From Chara braunii (taxonomy: Eukaryota > Streptophyta > Charophyceae > Charales > Characeae), in the NCBI GenBank assembly GCA_003427395.1, contig BFEA01000892.1:19774-40781 (forward strand): a stretch of DNA of 21,008 nucleotides, read 5' to 3'. The translations under genes and the position numbers were made by a program. The notes under the pieces were generated by a model. The model was not told where the DNA came from. It did no database searches and saw only the letters and a list, made by a program, of their open reading frames with translations. This document shows, in pieces, positions 8,733-17,685 of the stretch. Position 1 is the stretch's first letter, and each line of letters starts with the position of its first letter.

Positions 8733-9104
8733 TTATAGGAAAAGACAATCAATGTCCTGAAGGTAGTCGTTGACTACCATGCGCTGTTTGTTGGCACAGG
8801 TCGACTCCACAGGTCGACTCAGGCGATGCACTTGCCCCTGTAAGCGCAGCCTCTCAACGCACGCGCGACTCCGTGTCGAGCAAGTGTCATAATAGGCCCC
8901 GACCTTGAGGCCGCCGATGACTACCTCGCTGACGAACATCTCACCCTTAGGGGTTTTACCCAATGCCGTCCAAGAAGCTAGTGGGTCTGATCTAGACCAC
9001 TCCTCCTCTAGCTCCTCTAGGGACTCAAACACATTCATCGAACAGAGGCTTAATGGGTCTGAATGTGTTTGCGGGGCGACGATGGAGTCAGTAGCTTGGG
9101 CCAT
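8733..9104 (-). pseudogene. Aspartic protease N-terminal part, active site altered
   Basis: The protease would cut the Gag-Pol polyprotein. The conserved entry FVSEVVIGGLKVGAYYDTCS is present, but the catalytic triplet, D-T/S-G in active enzymes, reads D-T-C, so the glycine is lost. A leader with an acidic EELEEEWSRSD segment precedes it. It lies in the same frame as the zinc-knuckle part of Gag, separated by a TAG at about 9140, and as the following RT piece, separated by a stop at 8731. These may originally have been one long Gag-Pol frame. Confidence 0.78.
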
Positions 9105-9140
9105 CTCTCGAGATGGTGAGATGTGTCCACCACCTCGACC

Positions 9141-10040
9141 CTAGCAGGAACAACTACTATTCCTACTGGCCGACTTGTTTCCCGGAGCAGTGCCAGAACT
9201 GCTGGCCACATTGCTACCAACGGGAGCGGAGGATCCCAACGCCTGCCCCATCGTAGGCGGGATCTTCTCCGTCACCTTCTTATTGCGGCACTTGAATTGG
9301 TTATGGCCATATTGGCCACAACGGATACAGGCCTGCTGCGTGTACCGATCTCTCCACACGTCCTCACTGAGTCCCGCTTTCTCCCATGGAGGAGCATTGG
9401 GGTCGACTTGACTCCTAGACCGGGAACCTCCACGGCATCTACTGGTCGCCTTACCTTTCTGAGTTACGGCAGCGACTACTCCACTCCCTGAAGCTTCTAC
9501 GCTGCCTGCCTCTGAACCCACTCCCTCCTGGAAGTCTTCATCCAACTCGATGGTAGAACCATCGTTGTCGACGAACATAATGCGTCCCTTCGCTTTCCAG
9601 TTGGGAGGCAGTGACTTTTTCCTACCATCCGTCGTGGGTCTCTGTCCATGCCCTATCTTTGCCTCCAGGTTTAGGGCCTTCTTACTAAACGAGGGGAAGT
9701 TGTGCATGTTGATGTTGGCCTCACCTGCCAACTGATTCCTGAGAGGCATAGGGAAGCATCTCAGGTAGGAGGTGAGTAAAACCCGGGGGTCATAGCACAC
9801 CCCAGGGACACAGATCAGACACTCTACTGCGTTTGTGGCCTCTCTTACTGACTTAAATTACTTGTTATGCAGAGTCAGGATCGCGTCAGTGGCCTTTTGA
9901 GCCTCCTGAGGATCATGCCACCTGTCTTCCGCCAACTTAAGGAAGTCATCCAATTTTTGGTTGACTGCCGAAGCGCGAAAGTCATGATCGTATCCCTGCA
10001 ACAGCACTAAACCACTCAACCATCTGGCAGCCACAAGCAC
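9141..10040 (-). pseudogene. Gag C-terminal half with zinc knuckle
   Basis: This part encodes capsid and nucleocapsid. Capsid-like helices (NQKLDDFLKLAEDRWHDP, LTSYLRCFPMPLRNQL) precede a basic linker and a CCHC knuckle, CIRCGQYGHNQFKC, that fits C-x2-C-x4-H-x4-C exactly. The knuckle binds element RNA for packaging. A TAA at about 9858 interrupts the frame. The upstream capsid part (KSFTGDKRGEDLDTWLRSV) is in another frame, with the shift near 10040-10080. Confidence 0.88.
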
Positions 10041-10443
10041 TTCCTCGTGCAGCCCAGGTAAGTTTACACTTAACGTAGATTGGCACTGACCTCAACCATG
10101 TGTCGAGGTCTTCGCCCCTCTTGTCCCCTGTGAAGGATTTAGGAGTGGCAATGGTCGTCTTTGGTACCCACTGACTTTGTCCCGGTACCTGCACCATTCC
10201 GGGCAGTGGACCCTGAGGCGCAGACTGCTGCACTATCTGCTGCTGGGGCTGTGTACCCTTCGGCTGTGCAGGCTGCGAGACAGCAGGCTGACTGCTTACA
10301 GCAACCTGCGATGGAGGTTGGGAGAACACTGTCTGTACAGGAACCTGTACACTAGGACCTCCTGAGAACCCTCCTGTTAGCGCCATACCTAGGGAAGCGG
10401 CTTGGACCGATGTTGGGAAGACGTATGGGGATACCCCAGTCAC
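10041..10443 (-). pseudogene. Gag middle part: Q/P-rich linker and start of capsid
   Basis: A Gln/Pro/Val-rich stretch (QVPVQTVFSQPPSQ, QPQQQIVQQS) leads into TPKSFTGDKRGEDLDTWLRS, the typical opening of the Retrotrans_gag domain in plant gypsy elements. It is shifted one frame from the N-terminal Gag piece (shift near 10440) and again from the C-terminal half. Confidence 0.78.
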
Positions 10444-11110
10444 CGGTGGGACATAAGGAGGAGGTTGTACAACGGGCCAGGCACCAGGCCCGGACAGATG
10501 GTGTTGCCTGCACTCGCCCGACCAGCAAGGCCAGACTCTGCTGGATGTCCTGAAGGAGAGCCGTGTGGTGGTCCTGCATCCCTAGAACACCTAGCAGGGT
10601 TGTCCGCAACGTCCTCGCATCTGCATCCACGTGCGTCAGATCCATCCTCTCAAACTCACTAACGTTCGCTTCTCTCCGCTGCATCCTGGCTCTTCTTCTA
10701 ATCATTCTTTCCTTCTCCGCTTTAATCTCTCCTAAAGCCCTCGATAGTTGTGCCTCCTGCAGTGTTGCCTGCTGTATGGCGATCTCATCGAAAGTCAACA
10801 CTATAGGCTGGCTTGCCATAACGCCAGTGGACTGACTCAGGCTCTGCGCGACCGTTGACCCTACGGCCCCTGAACTGCTAGCCTGGGAACTCTGCTGCGC
10901 AACGGTTGCCATGGCTGCTGAAACAGCGGCTTCACTTGCGAATGCCCTGCTGGCCTTTGCTGCCCTAGCTCTCCGCTGTTGCTGCTGTCTCTCCCTAAGC
11001 TGGCGGAATAGTAACCTATCACCCTCGGGTCCTAATGCCACGTGGGCAATGGGGCGTCTAGCCGATTCCAAGATCCGGTCGTCCTCACTAGTGGTATCCC
11101 TATCGCTCAT
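10444..11110 (-). pseudogene. Gag N-terminal region with coiled coil
   Basis: The ATG at 11108-11110 opens a frame starting MSDRDTTSEDDRILESARRP. A charged Gln/Arg segment (LRERQQQQRRARAAKASRAF), an Ala/Ser-rich stretch, and a heptad-like helix rich in Glu/Arg/Leu (LSRALGEIKAEKERMIRRRA) follow, so a coiled coil near residues 125-165 is likely. Such helices commonly support Gag assembly. The frame stays open to about 10440, where an indel moves the reading. The ATG was chosen as the first in this frame downstream of the leader. Confidence 0.75.
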
Positions 11111-12341
11111 AAGCTACAGAGCTGTACACATGCCTACCGCAACGTAGTGCACAGACCGATTACATTAATCGATGGTTGTGTCAGAGTAGCTACATTTGAG
11201 TCCAACAGGTAAGTTCAGATTCCTCGAAACGAAACTACTTTGACTTTCACTAGTTCGCAAACAACGAGCACAATGAACAAAGAACATTTCTAACTATGTT
11301 GTATGTCAGATGTTAATGGTTGTACATCTAACTAATCAAATTAAAAATAGAATCATTTGTTGGGTCTGTTTGCAGAATGGAATCTTGTCCGAACTTATCA
11401 CCTGGAATCTACCCCTCCCTCAGCTCTTCCTGAATGTCTCTTGTCGTCAACGTCCCTGAGCAATCCGGAACAGCGTGCGTGTCTAAAGGTGTGCACACGG
11501 CCCAACCCTGTGCCCCGAGTCCTGCTGAGCTGGCCAGCCCTGCACAGTCTTTATCCTCACGTGCAGCGAGCCTTACACCGACCGATTGGCTGATCAGGAG
11601 GTGTTTTTATGGACGGCCCCCAAAGTCCTCAGGAATTATTTAACATTGCAAGCAGGACGACGATCACAACCAATGGAAGGTCCCCGCCGGTACTTATTTA
11701 TAAACGTCCGGTCTCGTCTTTCCCATAGGGCTGGCCTGCCCCTCATAACCCCTCTATAGCGCAGCGAGCAGACAAAGGACAAAGCAGAAAGCATGCGTGC
11801 TCTACTCCCGGTGGGTTGGCATGGTGACCGTGACCCAGTGCTTCGTCCAGGGCCCTTCAGATAGCACCGCCCTCTCCTTCCAGATGCTCCACATGAAGAC
11901 TGACGACTCTCAAGGTTGAGCGCACACGACTCCTCACATGAGAGGACTCTCAAGACAGAACACACATCCTCACGGTAAGAAGTGTCGAAGAGGGTAGATA
12001 AGGTTAGGTGCAACTTACCTCAAAATAGCTGCCCCCAACCACATATATTCTCACCAGATGACCCGATGTTGATTGTGATGACCAATCGCTGCTTCGGCAC
12101 AACCAGCATTGCACCACCGTTCCACCTCAGCATCAATCACACATCAGATAGTTCTCCTCACACTGCGAACACCCAATATTCACCACTTAGTAGCCTTCCT
12201 GGCGATACCCCTCACCTCCTGGGTCGCCACACTTGTCTCCACCCTCCTCACTACACACCTCCCACGGCCGCTCGCCCAGCGGAACGCGTGCATGTACCGC
12301 AAAGGCAGAAGACAAGCGCCAGATGAGCACACCGTACCACA
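11111..12341 (-). other. Untranslated leader between PBS and Gag
   Basis: About 1.2 kb between the PBS and the Gag ATG hold no recognisable domain; open frames on either strand are short and featureless. A strong 5' splice consensus (GAG then GTAAGTTG, minus strand, intron side from 12018) and an AG at 11122-11123 just before the Gag ATG would allow removal of ~897 nt, which is speculative. The leader is long for a gypsy element. Confidence 0.55.
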
Positions 12342-12353
12342 GCTCTGCTACCA
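12342..12353 (-). promoter_or_regulatory. Primer binding site, initiator Met-tRNA type
   Basis: The minus strand reads TGGTAGCAGAGC three bases after the CA of the 5' LTR. It matches the complement of the plant initiator Met-tRNA 3' end (TGGTATCAGAGC) at 11 of 12 sites. Position and match fix the 3' end of the 5' LTR. Confidence 0.87.
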
Positions 12354-12356
12354 AAT

Positions 12357-13293
12357 TGCAAGGAAAATGAGCGATAGCGAACTTCAGAAATCAAACAGCA
12401 TCATACACATGTGACCAGATAGTCATGACCTCGAACCAATAGCAGAATTGCATCACGAGTTTCACCAAATAAGAGCACAGCAAAAGCTCATAATTGACAA
12501 TGCTGGAATAGTCTCATCATCATCAACGAAGAACCAATGTCGATATCCTATCTGGCGCTCGGCGCCCAGACTACAAATGGCAGATCCTATCTAGCCTATC
12601 AGCAATGCGGCCGATGACGTCAACAGCTCCCCGAAGTATGAGCAGATCTCGGCCAAGGCCGTACACTTCAAGCACCAGGTGTGTCTCTCGTATCACTCAC
12701 AACCTCGTTCCCCAACTCACAGATGCCACATGCACCCAAGGACCACCATTCGCCCCATCCAGCATACAGCAGCGCAGCTCGGCTATGGCTGCCTGCTCCT
12801 TCCAGCTCCGTGAGCGCGTGAGCGCTGGCGAGCGTCAGTGCAGCAGCGCTTGCACAGCATGCAGCCAGTGCCCGAATGCCCAATGCGTGGGCTGGCCCTC
12901 TCCTAAATGGAAGTGGCCAGCCTGCTTGCGTGCAGCCTGGCTGCACTGGGCCTTTGCCCAGAAGCTTCCGGTAGGCCCCGGGAGGCTGAGGCCCACGCCA
13001 AACGAATCAGGGCCTGGGCCTGTGGTAGTTCCCCGTGTCCAACTGTCTGCGGCCTGTGTTCGGTCCATGTTCCGTTTCTTGCCCAGGGCCTGACTTAGAT
13101 ACATTTGATAAAGGAGGCCAGGGCCTGGGCGCCTTCAACCAAACTGGCGCTGCACAACTGCCTGAATGTTCCCCCAGTTGCGAAGTAGTCCAAAATAGGC
13201 CTCTTGTCGTCTGTCAAGCCTGCCTTCACGTAGGGCGGCCGACCTGTTGCAAATAGGGGCCCGGTAGGGCTTATCAAGGCCTTGTGCCTCGCA
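12357..13293 (-). repeat. 5' LTR of chromovirus (937 bp)
   Basis: The outer boundary (13293) is where similarity to the 3' LTR copy stops. The minus strand starts TGCGAGGC there and ends ...TTGCA at 12357, followed by a 3-nt spacer and the PBS, giving a TG...CA LTR. The first 96 bp match 5165-5260 at 86 of 96 sites. The LTR is GC-rich with GGCCCAGG-type motifs. A TATC AAAT stretch near 13105 (minus) is the only TATA-like site I noted, and no poly(A) signal was fixed. Open frames within it on either strand are not genes. Confidence 0.88.
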
Positions 13294-13464
13294 CTAATAT
13301 CCGAAGTTGCAAAAAAGAGAGAAAAAAGAATATAAATAATAAATTTGCAGAGATTTGACGAAGTCCTACTTGATTTACTAATAATCAATCAATCAATCAT
13401 TCAACAATCAGTAGATCAAGCAAGCTGGCTACTTGATTGGGCGGGTCCTCTGGTTGAGAGGTCT
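13294..13464. other. AT-rich segment between 5' LTR and a second PBS-like site
   Basis: About 170 bp with an A-rich stretch (13310-13350) and an AATC tetranucleotide run (about 13383-13398). It directly flanks the 5' LTR; the 5 bp next to the LTR are CTAAT, which would be the target-site duplication if the other LTR end survived. It may be the leader of a second LTR element. Confidence 0.45.
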
Positions 13465-13476
13465 GCTCCGATACCA
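13465..13476 (-). promoter_or_regulatory. Second PBS-like site (initiator Met-tRNA type)
   Basis: The minus strand reads TGGTATCGGAGC, 11 of 12 matches to the initiator-Met PBS. It is preceded by CA and a 3-nt spacer (GTT), the same layout as the first PBS. Directly after it comes a short hairpin (CCTCT, five-base loop, AGAGG). It would imply an LTR upstream on the minus strand, that is from 13480 to higher coordinates. Confidence 0.6.
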
Positions 13477-13479
13477 AAC

Positions 13480-14260
13480 TGTCGCATACCGTAACGGTGC
13501 AGACCAGAAATAGAACTGACCTCTCTCACATAGTACAAGATAGCGCAGCGGAAAGCTAAAATACCAATGATCCGACCAATCAATGCCGCAATGCAGACTA
13601 AACATACATCATCATCATCGCAAGGTGGGAAGGGCCTGGCGCTACACACAGGAAGGAGGCGCCAGGTCCAGACCATACACAGACGAGGAGGAGGGGATCA
13701 GACGAAGAAGAGGGGGAAGATGGGAATGTCGTCAACACCAAGTCTTCGGTACCTCGTCCAATGTCTCAATCCCAATGTCGAGTCTGAATCCAAATGTTGT
13801 CAAGTCCCAAAGTCGCCAATCTCTCTCTCCCCCTCTTGTGGTCTGCAGATACTGAGAAGTCAGGTAGCGAGAGGGTGAGGGAGAGATGGTGGACTTAGAA
13901 GAGGAAGAAGGAGAACTCTCTCTCTCTCTCTCTCTCTCAGTCCGGTGCTAACCTGTGAAGGTGGCGCCTGGTTGCAGGTACCTCGAAGACGAAGCTGGGG
14001 CTATGGCGCCACAGGTAAGTCTCCCTGGCCTCCGCCAACTCTCTCTCTCTCTCTCCGACACTACTCCTGCTCCTAATAGTGCCCAGTGCTGAAGACTACT
14101 CCTAATGCTACTACTACTACTGCAGCGCTCCTCCAGAGTGCTGCTGCCGAATCCTGCCTCCTGCCTCCTGCCTCCTGCACGTGAAGTACCCGTGAACTGC
14201 CCGGGAAGTCCCTATGACCACCTGCAGCCTGCAGGGCAGGCCAGTTCTATATAGCGCCGG
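13480..14260 (-). repeat. Possible LTR of a second element (outer end undefined)
   Basis: If the site at 13465-13476 is a PBS, an LTR should end at 13480 on the minus strand, and CA is present there. Upstream lies a TATA-like CTATATAG (minus strand, 14246-14253) that could serve as its promoter. There is no second copy in the window, so the other boundary cannot be set and the interval is only indicative. CT microsatellites lie inside it at about 13916-13938 and 14039-14055. Confidence 0.35.
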
Positions 14261-15250
14261 CCCGTTCGGAGGCTGCTCTTGCCAATGCCGAAACGTGCCA
14301 GACCCTGGCGTTGAAGTTCAAACAAAGGTTGTCTTGAAACACGCCCAAAAATGGCCTGTGCTAAACCCTGGTCGGGCACCAGAGTTTCTAGGGCAGGTCG
14401 ACTTTACGAGCGCCTGAAAATGGCCCTCGTTTTCAGGCTTTTAGGCTGAAACGACACAGGGCCTGTAGGGCCCTTATTTTCCGTCTGGTCGGGCCCTGCA
14501 GGCCCGTGTGGCTGCGCAGTATGGCACAGAGAAAGAGGGAGGGATGGGGAGAGAGAGTCTTGCCTTTTGCCACTTCCGTGTGCTCTCCCCCTCGCCCGCC
14601 CCTGTGTCGCTGTAACTGGTCTCTGCATTGCCCACCTTCCCCCTCCAGGTCCACCACCATCTCAACTTTCCCATGATGCCTCTCACTTCACCTGCCCATC
14701 TCTATCCATCCCACTGACTCCCGCCCCTGTTGTCACAACTTTCCTCGCCACATCTCCCCACAGCCTCCCGATCTCATTGATCTCCCTGGCTTCTCTCCTC
14801 ATCTCCTCCCCATTTCACTGCCATTTCTGCCCATCTTCTCACCATCTCTCACCCATCTCCTTCAATTCCCCCCAGCGCATCTGCCCCCCTCCTCCAGTTC
14901 ATCTCCCTTTCCTTTTGAAGAACTTCAAAAATTCTCTTTTTCTTTTAAGCTCCAAAACAAGAAAATCTATGTCATTCCATTCTAGGGGGTGCCTCTTTTG
15001 ACCCTTGACCTAGTATTTTTTGACTCAAGGATTTCTGACGACCTTTGAAAGTCTGTGCGGATGTGACCCCTGAACATTGACTGGACCAAAAGTTACGACC
15101 CTAGACGAATTCCGTGCGGATCTTGAACTTGGCACTTGCAACTTTCCATTTTTGTGTTTGACCACCTGGAAGAGGTTTGAGACCTGGGATGAAAAAGTGG
15201 AGGGGGTAAAGGAGTAGGGAGAGAAGAGAGCTGCGGGCACATACTTGTCA

Positions 15251-15254
<4 letters not shown>
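14261..15254. other. Unassigned, pyrimidine-rich region
   Basis: No gene is supported. The part 14580-14930 is strongly C/T-rich on the + strand with CATCTCC-type repeats, which produces long spurious frames. The part 15000-15240 is of ordinary composition but shows no domain or RNA gene. Confidence 0.5.

Positions 15255-15324
<70 letters not shown>
15255..15324. repeat. (TC)35 microsatellite
   Basis: Seventy bases of uninterrupted TC. Serine/leucine or arginine/glutamate repeats in translations across it are artefacts. Confidence 0.97.
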
Positions 15325-15326
<2 letters not shown>

Positions 15327-15540
15327 CGTCTTTCTCCCTCTCTACTCTCAACCCCTGTCTCCCCCACTCTGTGCTCTGCTCTCTTCTTCTTACTCCTAGG
15401 TTTCTTACGTCTCTCTCCCACCCGGTCCAACTTTCTCTGCCCTCCCTTGGCTCTCTTCAATTCTCTCTCTCCCTGTATGTCCCGTTCCTTTTGAATCTCA
15501 TGAGAGCACTGCCACTTCTTTCCTGTAATGTTGAGCAACG

Positions 15541-15640
15541 GTCCTGAATTTTACGTTCACCGGAATTGGAAAAATACAGAGAAGATTAGCATGGCCCCTG
15601 TGGCAGGATCACGCACATAAATGGAAAACAACCATTCACT
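15541..15640 (+). pseudogene. U6 snRNA-like pseudogene
   Basis: The core ATACAGAGAAGATTAGCATG, followed by GCCCCTG, is exact U6, including the ACAGAGA box that pairs with the 5' splice site and the AGC triad. Flanking parts are diverged: the region after the core reads TGGCAGGATCACGCA instead of the usual CGCAAGGATGACACGCA, and the 5' hairpin is lost after the initial GTCC. No T-run terminator follows. An imperfect direct repeat (15523-15539 and 15639-15655, about 12 of 17 sites) could be a decayed target-site duplication. It is most likely an old retroposed U6 copy. Confidence 0.82.
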
Positions 15641-15670
15641 GTAAGTGTTTGCAACTTGACAATGCATTAC

Positions 15671-15809
15671 CAGATTCTTGCATGAGGAGCACTCATCGAT
15701 CCCCTCTGCTGAAATCACAGCTCTCTCTGCAAGCATCAGACGATCATTGATTGATCGCCTCATGATCATCCATGCACCATTCAGCTCTCCAGATGGAGCT
15801 TGACCTGAC
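15671..15809 (-). other. Exon-like island, unknown product
   Basis: On the minus strand an acceptor-like CAGTGTTTCAG precedes 139 nt that are open in only one phase. It ends at CTG before GTAATG, a plausible 5' splice site. The residues include SGELNGAWMIMRRSINDRLM and AERAVISAEGIDECSSCKN, a mixed globular composition with a CSSC pair. I do not recognise a family. Two other minus-strand islands lie in the first 2.8 kb, and a common host gene with transposon-filled introns is possible but unproven. Confidence 0.28.
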
Positions 15810-15859
15810 CTGAAACACTGCCAGAGGACAAGGAGACCCCATACAACAAAACATATCAC

Positions 15860-16614
15860 AGTCCAGTATCAGACAACAGGCAAAATTGGATGATTAGAAA
15901 GATCCAGCGAATTGGTCAACCATGTTTTCCTGCCATAGGCGATGCCTTATAAAGAGTCCAGCAAATGATTTAATCACATTTCTTTCTTGGTGGATAAACA
16001 TGAATCTCCCAGGACACCCCAAAGAATTGTTCCAAGGAAGGACTGCCTTCTTCCCACACATATAACACCCAATAATTATCCCTACAACCCTCTAAAGCCT
16101 GTCAGCCACGGGGTCAGTGTTCTTTGGACGCTGCGCGCCATGTCGGGAACCCAAATCAAGTCCCGGCCCTTAAGACGTGATATATGGCTAGGCTCGAAAG
16201 TCTAACAGGGTTGGGCCCTACACCGAGCACTGGCTTTCCGCCGCTCGTTTCCTGTGTTTGATTAAGGTCCTCTATGGATCTGGTCAGTTTTTGCATTGAA
16301 TGTCTGAAATCATGACCTGTGCGGGTCTGAGCTCTTCACTTTTCTGCGGTCCTAGATTCCAGAGCTGGGGATCCCTGTAGGCCTTTCAATACCGGAATGC
16401 ACAAATGGACAAAGTAGGCCTTGGTCTTTTTCGTCCGGAAGTCTGTTTACGTGGATTGTGGCTTTATCTCCTTCCAGTCGGTGCTAAGCACAAGGCCTTC
16501 TTTCAGGGGCACCCGAGCAAAGGACAAAGTGCTCTTTCCCGAGAGGCCGCTAACGCCCGACAAAACTCTCTTTGCGCCTCACTGGATGATTTACCAACCT
16601 AGCATGCCTGTGCA
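15860..16614. other. Unassigned region
   Basis: Ordinary base composition, short uninformative frames on both strands, no recognised domain, RNA gene or transposon end. Confidence 0.45.
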
Positions 16615-16739
16615 ATCTTCCGTCTACACAAATATGGCAAGAGGACAAATTAGTGACTTGTTTGATACAGAAGTCTTCCGCCTGCACAAATTTGGTTAAG
16701 TGACCTGTGCAGTCTTCCGCCTCCACAAAAATGGCAAGA
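16615..16739. repeat. Three-copy interspersed repeat (~28 bp)
   Basis: Related units at 16615-16642, 16672-16699 and 16711-16739 share TCTTCCG.CT..ACAAA followed by TGG. The spacing is irregular (57 then 39 bp). The third copy leads straight into an A-rich tract (16737-16766). Confidence 0.75.
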
Positions 16740-16766
16740 AAAAAAAAAAAGACAAAAAAAAAAAGA
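16737..16766. repeat. A-rich tract
   Basis: Two runs of 10-12 A with single G/C interruptions. It could be the tail of a retroposed sequence on the + strand, but no source element was recognised upstream. Confidence 0.6.
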
Positions 16767-17257
16767 AGTCTTCGTTATCAATTTTGGAAATAAAAATGTT
16801 AGTACCAAGCAATTCAGCATTGAAATGTGCACCATAAATTTGTAGTCTGTACTTCTCAAATAGAAAGTTTGAAAACAGTTTGCAGAGGCTGCACAAAGGA
16901 AACAAACACAACTTCGAAGAGGCTATGATGCTCACAATGAAAATTTAAAAACCTGCTGACAAGAGAATGGAATGTCTGATATCATTCATATTTTTCCGAG
17001 GCATGTTGATGAAAACATCCAACTTCCTCTTCTTTTGTGTCTTGTTCAGTGTTGGTCCCTGGTCCGACCAGGGGGCCCTCCTCGAGCCGGAACTGTTCCG
17101 GTTAGACCAGCCGGTCGACCGGCCTGGCCCCCTCCCCCGACCGGCCCAAGCGCATCACAGCCGGGGAAGGGTACCGGGGTCCAAACACCACGAGGGGTGC
17201 AAAAAGGTCTGTAGGAGGCCAGCGGGCAAAAAAGAAAAAGGAAACCGGTCCGGTGGG

Positions 17258-17342
17258 CCCGCCCAAATCGTTTTTAAAGGGCGGCCGATCTCAGGAGATC
17301 GGTGTTCCAGATAGGCCTCCCTTTTGAAACGATTTGGGCGGG
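17258..17342. repeat. Long inverted repeat with inner hairpin
   Basis: Arms at 17258-17286 and 17314-17342 are complementary at 26 of 29 positions; the outer part is CCCGCCCAAATCG paired with CGATTTGGGCGGG. Inside, CCGATCTC and GAGATCGG (17285-17302) form a second perfect 8-bp stem with a 2-nt loop, competing with the base of the long stem. The surroundings (17040-17260) are GC-rich with several CCGG-containing palindromes. Confidence 0.85.
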
Positions 17343-17573
17343 ATCTGGCGGCCGCCTCTACCCTCCACGCACCAGCCATTGCCTCCTGCTGCCCCCATTG
17401 CTGCCGTCACGTTTGCACTTCGACATTCCCGCCTCCTGCCATCGTGTTTGCTGCCATCGTGCGAGCCGGAACTCGACACAGCAGCCTGCCCCTCCACGTG
17501 CCATCGACTACGTGCCAGCACCCACTTGTGGTGAGAGAGAGAGAGAGATACTCGTCGTCTTCTTCTTCTTCTT

Positions 17574-17577
<4 letters not shown>

Positions 17578-17632
<55 letters not shown>
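17578..17632. repeat. (GA)n microsatellite
   Basis: About 27 GA units; a shorter (GA)8 lies just before at about 17533-17548, with a CTT run between them. Confidence 0.95.
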
Positions 17633-17633
<1 letters not shown>

Positions 17634-17685
17634 ACCCAGCACCCATTGGTCTTCGCCCCCACCCATTCGGTCTTCGCCCATCATT

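Larger units (their letters stand above)
5165..13293 (-). mobile_element. Degenerate Ty3/gypsy chromovirus (LTR retrotransposon)
   Basis: Reading the minus strand, the order is 5' LTR, tRNA-Met-type PBS, leader, Gag, protease, RT, RNase H, integrase, chromodomain, polypurine tract and the start of the 3' LTR. That is the Ty3/gypsy order with a C-terminal chromodomain, which defines chromoviruses. The coding region changes frame at least eight times and holds several stops. The protease and RT active sites are altered and an insert splits RT. LTR copies differ at 10 of 96 comparable positions, mostly transitions, so the insertion is old. The outer 841 bp of the 3' LTR is missing, replaced by the LINE. 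The clade is unresolved. Confidence 0.93.

Noticed and set aside
12605-13104. Open frames of 160 and ~90 codons on both strands
   Set aside because: They lie entirely within the 5' LTR, are GC-rich artefacts and match no domain.
13446-13476. Possible tRNA 3' half (GGTTGAG hairpin ending in GATACCA) on the + strand
   Set aside because: No anticodon or D arm upstream, and the loop of the stem is five bases; a retroelement primer binding site on the minus strand explains it better.
15025-15547. Open frames with Arg-Glu or Ser-Leu repeats
   Set aside because: Produced by the TC microsatellite at 15255-15324.
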